Origin: DASXPG01 sp036493755
GTDB lineage: Bacteria; Gemmatimonadota; Gemmatimonadetes; Gemmatimonadales; JACORV01
DNA: 20,118 nucleotides
Assembly: GCA_036493755.1 (NCBI GenBank)
Contig: DASXPG010000167.1
Span: 1 to 20,118, forward strand
Direction: 5' to 3'
The position numbers and the translations under genes are program-made. Under the pieces are notes generated by a model. That model ran no database searches and was not told the DNA's origin. It saw only the letters and a program-made list of their open reading frames with translations. Positions 15,531 through 20,118 of this stretch are shown in pieces. The first letter of the stretch is position 1, and each line of letters starts with the position of its first letter.

Positions 15531-15629
15531 GGGGAGAGAGGGGTGGGGAGGGACGGAGAGGGATGGGGAGGGTATGTCCGACTCCAGCCCTCCCCATCTT
15601 TCCGCATCCCTCCCCGTCCTTCTCTCCCC
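15531..15629. repeat. 99-nt imperfect inverted repeat with purine/pyrimidine strand bias
   Basis: The left arm 15531-15576 is almost all purine and rich in GGGG/GGG runs. The right arm 15584-15629 is its imperfect complement: about 35 of 46 positions match, most of the rest are transitions that allow G-U pairs, and the loop is 7 nt. Each arm also has quasi-tandem GGGGAGGGA-like units. It fills the divergent gap between grpE and the sigma-factor gene. It could be a REP-like element, a strong hairpin or a G-quadruplex site. Confidence 0.75.
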
Positions 15630-15679
15630 TCGTAGTCGTCCAACCAACCATCCGGAGCCGATTTACGACTAAGGATCGA

Positions 15680-16246
15680 ATGAACGCCGCCGCCGAGGCC
15701 GTCAAGCAAGACTCGGACCGGTCGCTCGCAGAGCTGGTGCTGGGAGGAGATGAGGACGCGTTCCGCCTGCTTTACCGGCGGCATTCGCCTCGGCTCTACC
15801 TCCTGGTGCTCCGGCTCCTGGGCGGCGCGGAAGCCGATGCCGAGGATGTGGTCCAGGAGACGTGGCTCAAGGCCACGGAACGACTGAACACTTTCCGCTG
15901 GGAAGCGTCCTTCGGCAGCTGGCTTTCGGCGATCGGGCTCAACGTCGCGCGCGAATTGCTGCGCCGGCGGGGGAAGCGCGAGGAGCAATGGACCGAAGAG
16001 ACCGAGATCGCCGGTCCGGCCCCGCGCGACAAAGTGGATCCGCTCGATCTCGAGCGGGCGATCCGCGGATTGCCGCAAGGCTATCGCACCGTGCTGCTGC
16101 TGCACGACGTCGAGGGCTACCGGCACGAGGAAATCGCCGAACGGTTGGGCATCACGTCCGGGACCTCGAAATCACAGCTCTTTCACGCGCGGCGGGCGAT
16201 GCGCGCCGCGCTCGGAGGATATGGAAAGGATGATGCACATGACTGA
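15680..16246 (+). CDS. ECF-type RNA polymerase sigma factor
   Basis: A 188-aa sigma-70 family factor with only regions 2 and 4. Region 2 is at about 22-90 (DAFRLLYRRHSPRLY, then AEDVVQETWLKA). Region 4 is at about 122-175 (LPQGYRTVLLLHDVEGYRHEEIAERLGI), ending in the helix-turn-helix that reads the -35 element. The ATG at 15680 has AAGGA a few bases upstream; the reading from 15563 runs through the inverted repeat and is rejected. It overlaps the next gene, a membrane protein likely to be its anti-sigma factor, and a secreted PDZ protein follows, which suggests an envelope-stress sigma factor. Whether it controls its own operon cannot be told; no convincing ECF promoter was recognised. Confidence 0.92.
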   Translation: MNAAAEAVKQDSDRSLAELVLGGDEDAFRLLYRRHSPRLYLLVLRLLGGAEADAEDVVQETWLKATERLNTFRWEASFGSWLSAIGLNVARELLRRRGKREEQWTEETEIAGPAPRDKVDPLDLERAIRGLPQGYRTVLLLHDVEGYRHEEIAERLGITSGTSKSQLFHARRAMRAALGGYGKDDAHD

Positions 16247-16820
16247 CGAACGGGATGAGGCTCCCCAGGATGAACTGAGTCCGGGCGAGCGGCGCGCCTT
16301 CGAGGCGCTGCCCCGCGAGGCCGATCTGCCGCCGGAGCTGGAAGAGCGCACCGTCGCGATGCTGCGCCGGGCCGGCCATCTCCCCACGCCCATAACGGTC
16401 AGCAGGCGCTCAGGCGGGCAGACGGGCAGAACGTGGTGGATTGCCGGGGCGATTGCCGCGACACTCGCCGTCTTTGCCAGCGGTATCGCGATCGGACAAT
16501 ACCTCGGCATGCGTAACGCGACGGTGCTGGCCTTCGTCAGCGCGCACAATGCCACCGAAGCCGCCGACCGGGTGCAGCGGACCGGCGACCGTTATGTGCA
16601 GGCGCTGGCGTCGCTCAGCAATCTGCCCGCCACCACCGACATCGTCGCACGGAACAAGGCCCGCGAGACCGCCATGGCGGTCCTGGGCGCCGCCGCCGAA
16701 GAAATCGCGCACCTCGCGCCCGATGATCCGCTCGCGGCCGCGGTGATGCGCGGACTCAATGAACGCAGTCGCCGACAGGGACCGGAAGCGCCGTCGTCGC
16801 GGTCCGTGATCTGGTACTGA
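16239..16820 (+). CDS. Single-pass membrane protein, probable anti-sigma factor
   Basis: A 193-aa protein from the chosen ATG at 16239, which has AAGGA 8 nt upstream and overlaps the sigma stop in ATGACTGA. In-frame ATGs at 16221, 16230 and 16233 are alternatives. An acidic cytoplasmic part of about 65 residues is followed by one membrane helix (WWIAGAIAATLAVFASGIAIG) and a roughly 110-residue outer part with helical, Ala-rich sequence. No zinc HxxxCxxC motif is present, so it is not a ZAS-type anti-sigma factor. The role is inferred from topology and the overlap with the ECF gene. The linker before the helix is encoded by a CAGGCGGGCAGACGGGCAGA quasi-repeat. Confidence 0.7.
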   Translation: MTDERDEAPQDELSPGERRAFEALPREADLPPELEERTVAMLRRAGHLPTPITVSRRSGGQTGRTWWIAGAIAATLAVFASGIAIGQYLGMRNATVLAFVSAHNATEAADRVQRTGDRYVQALASLSNLPATTDIVARNKARETAMAVLGAAAEEIAHLAPDDPLAAAVMRGLNERSRRQGPEAPSSRSVIWY

Positions 16821-16844
16821 ACAAAAACCAGAAACGGGACACAA

Positions 16845-16862
16845 GGGAGAAATGGGAGAAAT
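16845..16862 (+). repeat. Exact 9-bp tandem duplication GGGAGAAAT at the PDZ gene start
   Basis: Two copies (16845-16853 and 16854-16862) duplicate a ribosome-site-like GGGAG and an ATG. Because 9 nt is three codons, the ATGs at 16852 and 16861 are in the same frame. Confidence 0.9.
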
Positions 16863-18252
16863 GGTGAGCAAGAACAGCATTTGCCGAGCCGTCGTGACGC
16901 TGCTGCTGCTCGGGGCGCTGCCCTTGGCGGCGCAGGAGCCGACACCCGCACCCGCGGTGGCGCCGAATCCGACGCCGGCCGCGATGCCCGCACCGGCCGC
17001 GGCCCCCTTCGGCACGGTGGTCCAGCAGAATCGCCGGGGCTGGTTCGGCATCAGCCTGAGCTGCGAGGAGTGCTTCGTACAGCGCGGGCCGGCCCGCGTC
17101 GCCTACGCGCAGGCGCCGGCGATCAACTCGGTCGAATCGGGGAGCCCGGCCTGGCAGGCGGGAATGCGCACCGGCGATACGCTGGTCTCGATCGACGGTC
17201 AGGAAATGACCAGCCCCGAGGGCTTCGAGCGTTTCGCCAACGCGGTGCCGGGCCAGCAGCTCCGCGTCGGACTCCGTCGCCAGGGCCAGTCACGCGAGGT
17301 GTCGCTGACGCCGATCGCGAATCCCCAGGCCACATCGGCCGTCGACTTCTACAACAGCCGGCTGCGCATCGCGCAGCGCAGCGGGTACCGCGCGCTGCAG
17401 GGTCTCTTCCGTCAGCCCCTGGGCTGGCTGGGGATGGCCATCGACTGCGAGCAGTGCTCGGTCAACGTGGCGCCCCGGCGCGGCAACTTCAGCTTCCGCC
17501 AGGCACCCGCGGTTTACAGCGTGGATGCCGAGGGGCCGGCGGTTCGCGCCGGGATTCACCGCGGCGACACGCTGACCGCGATCGACGGCGTCGACCTCAC
17601 CGATCCGGCCGGCGGCCGCGCCTTCGCGCAGGTCGAGCCGGGGCAGCACGTCAACCTCACGGTGCGCCGGGACGGGCACGAGCGGCGGGTGATGCTGGTC
17701 GCGGTGGCGCGGCCCGACGCGACGGCCGACGAGCTGCACGCCTACGACGAGTACAAGCGGATGCGCGATTCGTCGGATGCGCAGTACAAGGAAGTGATGG
17801 CCCAATCGGTGGCGCGGGCGCAGGAGCAGGTCACCGAGCTGCAGCGGGCGTTGCGCGACCTGGAGACCAACAAGAGCTCGCTCGATTCATCGCGGCGCAG
17901 ACTGGTGAGCATCGACAGCGTGCTTCGGGCGCTGCGGAACCTGGAGCGTCAGCGGCTCGGCGATGAGGGGTTCGGCTCCAGCTATTCGTACGCCATGACG
18001 ATGCCGCTCGCGGCGCTGGCCCCGTCGGCGCCGATGGCGGGGATGACGATGCCGCCGATGCCGCCGGGTTACGCAGGCCGGGGGGTGACGATGACCGGAC
18101 CATTCCCGCTGCGCTACAGCGGGCGGCTCAAGGATGTGGCCAACGTGGAAGTCCGCTCGATCGGCGCGCCGAGCATCAGTGAGGTCGGTGACAGCCTGAT
18201 CGTGGTGACGGTGAATGGCGCCGAGGTGAAGGTCCAGCTCCGGCAGCGTTAG
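16852..18252 (+). CDS. Secreted double-PDZ protein with a CxxC in each PDZ domain
   Basis: A 466-aa protein (463 from ATG 16861; GTG 16864 has the best-spaced GGGAG). A signal peptide (VVTLLLLGALPLAAQ) is followed by a Pro/Ala linker. PDZ 1 is about 62-155 and opens with GWFGISLSCEECF; PDZ 2 is about 190-285 and opens with GWLGMAIDCEQCS. Both have the AGMRTGDTLVSIDG / AGIHRGDTLTAIDG ligand-loop region. A coiled-coil (about 295-360), a Met/Pro-rich stretch and a beta-rich end follow. No protease domain is present, so it is not DegS/HtrA. It lies 31 nt after the anti-sigma gene and likely belongs to the same envelope-stress operon. The matching CxxC pairs could form disulfides or bind metal (inference). 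Confidence 0.85.
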   Translation: MGEMVSKNSICRAVVTLLLLGALPLAAQEPTPAPAVAPNPTPAAMPAPAAAPFGTVVQQNRRGWFGISLSCEECFVQRGPARVAYAQAPAINSVESGSPAWQAGMRTGDTLVSIDGQEMTSPEGFERFANAVPGQQLRVGLRRQGQSREVSLTPIANPQATSAVDFYNSRLRIAQRSGYRALQGLFRQPLGWLGMAIDCEQCSVNVAPRRGNFSFRQAPAVYSVDAEGPAVRAGIHRGDTLTAIDGVDLTDPAGGRAFAQVEPGQHVNLTVRRDGHERRVMLVAVARPDATADELHAYDEYKRMRDSSDAQYKEVMAQSVARAQEQVTELQRALRDLETNKSSLDSSRRRLVSIDSVLRALRNLERQRLGDEGFGSSYSYAMTMPLAALAPSAPMAGMTMPPMPPGYAGRGVTMTGPFPLRYSGRLKDVANVEVRSIGAPSISEVGDSLIVVTVNGAEVKVQLRQR

Positions 18253-18269
18253 GCGCGGCACGAATGACG

Positions 18270-18303
18270 AACGGGGTCGCGGTCACCCGCGGCCCCGTTT
18301 CTT
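18270..18303. terminator. Terminator hairpin between the convergent PDZ and epoxide hydrolase genes
   Basis: A 13-bp stem, AACGGGGTCGCGG (18270-18282) with CCGCGGCCCCGTT (18287-18299), has one U-G pair and a 4-nt loop. TTTCTT follows on the plus strand. The minus-strand side has fewer Ts, so it probably acts mainly for the PDZ operon. Confidence 0.8.
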
Positions 18304-18308
18304 GATCT

Positions 18309-19472
18309 CTACGCCGCCCGCAGCGGACGGAAGAAGGCGCGGATATCCTCCACCAGCAGCTCCGGTTCTTCCATCGCCGCAAAGTGCCCGCCCCGCGGCA
18401 TCTCCGTCCAGCGCACCAGGTTGTAGAAGCGTTCGACCCAGGCCCGGGGCGGCGGCAGCAGATCGTGCGGGAAGCTCGCAAACCCCGTCGGCACCGACGA
18501 TGACCCCGTCCACTTCCTGATCATCTCGACGATCCAGGCCATGGCACCGGCGTTCGAAGCGTCGTAATAGAGTCCGAAGGATGAATCGATCGTCCCCGTC
18601 GCCCAGTACAAGGTGATGCTGGTCAGCAATTCGTCCTTGGTGAATCGGCTTTCCACGTCGCCATGGCAATCGCTCCAGGCCCTGAACTTCTCCACGATCC
18701 AGCCCGCCAGCCCCGCGGGCGAGTCGTTCAGGCCGTACGCCAGGGAGAGCGGCCGCGTACCCTGGATCATCGCGTAGGCGCCCTCTTTCTGTTGCCACTT
18801 CTCGGCGGCCTCGGCAAAGGACTGTTCCGTGTGCGACAGATCCCTGGGCTTCTGGAAGAGATGCAGGAAGGGGACGTCGGTGAGGTGGATGCCGACCACG
18901 GCGTCGGCGTGGCTGCGCGCCAGGTGCTCGGTGATGGTGCTGCCCCAATCGCCGCCGTGCGCTCCGAACCGCTCGTAGCGCAACTGTTTCTTCATCAGGT
19001 CGGCCCAGAGATCGGCGATCTTGAACAGCATCCCCTGCTTCGCCGGCGGGTCGGAGAACCCGTAGCCGGGAAGACTCGGCACCACCACGTCGAAGGAATC
19101 CGAAGGGTCGCCACCGTGCGCCGCCGGATCGGTGAGCATCGGAATGATCTTCGCGAATCGGAGAAAGGAATCCGGCCACCCGTGCGTCAGAATCAGCGGG
19201 AGTGGCCGCTCGCCTTTGCCGCGCTCATGGATGAAATGCACACCCAGGCCGCCGATGTCGGTGCGGTAATGGGCAAAGTGGTTGATCTCATTCTCTCGCG
19301 CACGCCAGTCGAACTGGTCGTGCCAGTAGGCGACGAGCGACTCCAGATATTCACGCGATGTGCCATGGTCCCAGTTCTTGTCCCCGTTGGGCGCCGGCCA
19401 CCGGGTACCGGCCAGGCGCCGGCGCAGATCATCCAGCGCGGACTGCGGAATCGCGACCGTGAACCGTTCCAT
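18309..19472 (-). CDS. Epoxide hydrolase (microsomal-type alpha/beta hydrolase with EHN domain)
   Basis: A 387-aa protein. Residues 1-105 are the EHN lid domain (FTVAIPQSALDDLRRRLAGTRWP), then the alpha/beta core. The oxyanion motif is HGWPDS (97-102), the nucleophile is D175 in GGDWGS, the catalytic His is H363 in GGHFAAMEEP, and a PSLPGYGFSD stretch is typical of the family. It would open epoxides to diols by an Asp ester intermediate; the natural substrate is unknown. There is no signal peptide. The ATG at 19472 lacks a clear ribosome site. A 14-bp palindrome lies about 47 bp upstream, in the gap after the membrane-protein gene. Confidence 0.93.
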   Translation of the reverse strand: MERFTVAIPQSALDDLRRRLAGTRWPAPNGDKNWDHGTSREYLESLVAYWHDQFDWRARENEINHFAHYRTDIGGLGVHFIHERGKGERPLPLILTHGWPDSFLRFAKIIPMLTDPAAHGGDPSDSFDVVVPSLPGYGFSDPPAKQGMLFKIADLWADLMKKQLRYERFGAHGGDWGSTITEHLARSHADAVVGIHLTDVPFLHLFQKPRDLSHTEQSFAEAAEKWQQKEGAYAMIQGTRPLSLAYGLNDSPAGLAGWIVEKFRAWSDCHGDVESRFTKDELLTSITLYWATGTIDSSFGLYYDASNAGAMAWIVEMIRKWTGSSSVPTGFASFPHDLLPPPRAWVERFYNLVRWTEMPRGGHFAAMEEPELLVEDIRAFFRPLRAA

Positions 19473-19518
19473 GGCTATTGAGACACTGATGCGGCCTTCG
19501 AGTTCGCACCGCAGACCG

Positions 19519-19532
19519 CGGGTCGCGACCCG
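19519..19532. promoter_or_regulatory. 14-bp perfect palindrome upstream of the epoxide hydrolase
   Basis: CGGGTCGCGACCCG lies in the 69-nt gap between the membrane-protein stop (19542) and the hydrolase ATG (19472). It could be an operator for a dimeric repressor or a small hairpin. No regulator gene is adjacent. Confidence 0.45.
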
Positions 19533-19541
19533 TATCCCGAC

Positions 19542-19964
19542 TCAGACCTGGGCCAGCGTCCCGGCCCAGGCGGCCAGCAAGAGACACGCCGCGACGACGC
19601 TCGCGAAAATCCCCGGGGCGACGAAGAAGTAGCGCCAGGTCATCGCGGCGATGCCCACATAGGCCAGCGCGAATGCCCAGCAGACGAGGCTCAATTCGCC
19701 CCGCGCCACTGAAGAAATGCCGGCGAGGCGCCACGCCAGCACCGCGGAAAAGAGCAGGAGGATGGTGACGAAGAAACCGAATCCCGAGAAGAAATCCCAG
19801 TATCCCCGATTGAATCCCTGCACCGAGAAGCGGGTGCCTTGCATGGCCTGGACCACCGCTTCGGCATGCCACTCAGGGGCGGCGCGGCGAAAGCCGAGCT
19901 GGTGCCCGGCGGCGAAGAGGACCAGGAGAATTGCGGCGAGACGATAGAGCAGCACCGGGTTCAC
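19542..19964 (-). CDS. Small four-helix membrane protein (LIC_13387-like)
   Basis: A 140-aa protein with four hydrophobic segments (about 5-22, 55-78, 90-108, 115-136). The N-terminal GHQLG and the central motif GFNRGYWDFFSGFGFF resemble small conserved membrane proteins of the LIC_13387 type, whose function is unknown; this naming is from memory of the pattern. The GTG at 19964 has GGTGAGG 5 nt upstream and lies 14 nt after the kynA stop, so it is probably cotranscribed with kynA. Nothing in the sequence indicates a substrate. Confidence 0.7.
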   Translation of the reverse strand: MNPVLLYRLAAILLVLFAAGHQLGFRRAAPEWHAEAVVQAMQGTRFSVQGFNRGYWDFFSGFGFFVTILLLFSAVLAWRLAGISSVARGELSLVCWAFALAYVGIAAMTWRYFFVAPGIFASVVAACLLLAAWAGTLAQV

Positions 19965-19978
19965 GATTGCCTCACCAC

Positions 19979-20118
19979 TCAGAGTTGTTGCCGGATCGCC
20001 CAGAGATCCGGAAAGACGGGCTGGAAGAGCGAGCGCCGCAGGTACTCCGCCCCGCTCGACCCTCCGGTCCCCATTTTGTTACCGATGGTGCGCTCGACCA
20101 TCTTGACGTGCCGGTAGC
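19979..20118 (-). CDS. kynA: Tryptophan 2,3-dioxygenase, C-terminal end only
   Basis: About 45 codons are visible; the gene starts beyond the right edge. They include VERTIGNKMGTGGSSG and end with FPDLWAIRQQL. The GTGGSSGAEYL block is the C-terminal signature of tryptophan 2,3-dioxygenase, where it contacts the substrate carboxyl and amino groups. The enzyme is a cytoplasmic heme protein that opens the indole ring to N-formylkynurenine, the first step of tryptophan breakdown. The TGA is at 19981-19979. No other kynurenine-pathway gene is visible in the window. Confidence 0.9.
   Translation of the reverse strand, partial: YRHVKMVERTIGNKMGTGGSSGAEYLRRSLFQPVFPDLWAIRQQL

Noticed and set aside
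15478..15679. CIRCE/HrcA operator upstream of grpE
   Set aside because: No TTAGCACTC-N9-GAGTGCTAA-like sequence found; only the G-rich inverted repeat is present.
16861..18252. HtrA/DegS-type serine protease
   Set aside because: PDZ domains are present but no trypsin-like domain or GNSGG motif.

Overview
The window is GC-rich, densely packed bacterial chromosome. Several traits suggest a soil or freshwater Gemmatimonadota-like bacterium: a CydA-like/PCP-reductase cluster, a small DUF5679-type zinc-ribbon protein, and a secreted double-PDZ protein with paired CxxC motifs. This assignment is inference from gene content; no rRNA or tRNA gene is present. No CRISPR array, insertion sequence, integrase or phage gene was seen.

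Region A (1-9222, all minus strand) is the most interesting part. Ten genes lie in two head-to-tail blocks. The upstream block (9222 to 6206) encodes an Mrp/NBP35-type P-loop ATPase, a zinc-ribbon protein with a PCP_red domain (the domain found at the C-terminus of the BchB/ChlB subunit of dark protochlorophyllide reductase), a single-cluster ferredoxin, and an ABC ATPase with its permease. The downstream block starts from a near-consensus promoter (6198-6169). It encodes a tandem universal-stress protein carrying two PCP_red domains, an unrecognised 240-aa protein, a small nucleotidyltransferase-like protein, a radical SAM/SPASM protein with a C-terminal PCP_red domain, and a CydA-like (cytochrome bd-like) membrane protein that runs off the left edge. 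Almost every junction is a 1-8 nt start/stop overlap. Fe-S carrier, electron donor, heme-type radical SAM enzyme, exporter, tetrapyrrole-associated domain and a non-canonical heme oxidase subunit together suggest a maturation system for a modified tetrapyrrole or a specialised bd-like cytochrome. That function is inference.

Region B (9343-13660, plus strand) holds a 60-aa zinc-ribbon protein with a strong terminator, ornithine aminotransferase (rocD) preceded by a 16-bp palindrome, a patatin-like phospholipase whose catalytic domain is interrupted by four predicted membrane helices, methionine sulfoxide reductase A, and a DinB-like metal protein.

Region C (13691-15477, minus strand) is the chaperone pair grpE-dnaJ. 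Upstream, in the divergent interval, lies a roughly 99-nt purine/pyrimidine-biased imperfect inverted repeat.

Region D (15680-18252, plus strand) encodes an ECF sigma factor, a single-pass membrane protein that is probably its anti-sigma factor, and a secreted double-PDZ protein with a CxxC in each PDZ domain. It resembles an envelope-stress module and ends in a terminator hairpin.

Region E (18309-20118, minus strand) holds an epoxide hydrolase, a small four-helix membrane protein and the C-terminal end of tryptophan 2,3-dioxygenase (kynA).

Two window-wide signals stand out. The octamer GCCTAACG/CGTTAGGC occurs seven times. Short purine-biased quasi-tandem repeats of 7-10 bp recur at gene boundaries and protein linkers, and one of them forms a four-run G-quadruplex motif in the sense strand of the stress-protein gene.
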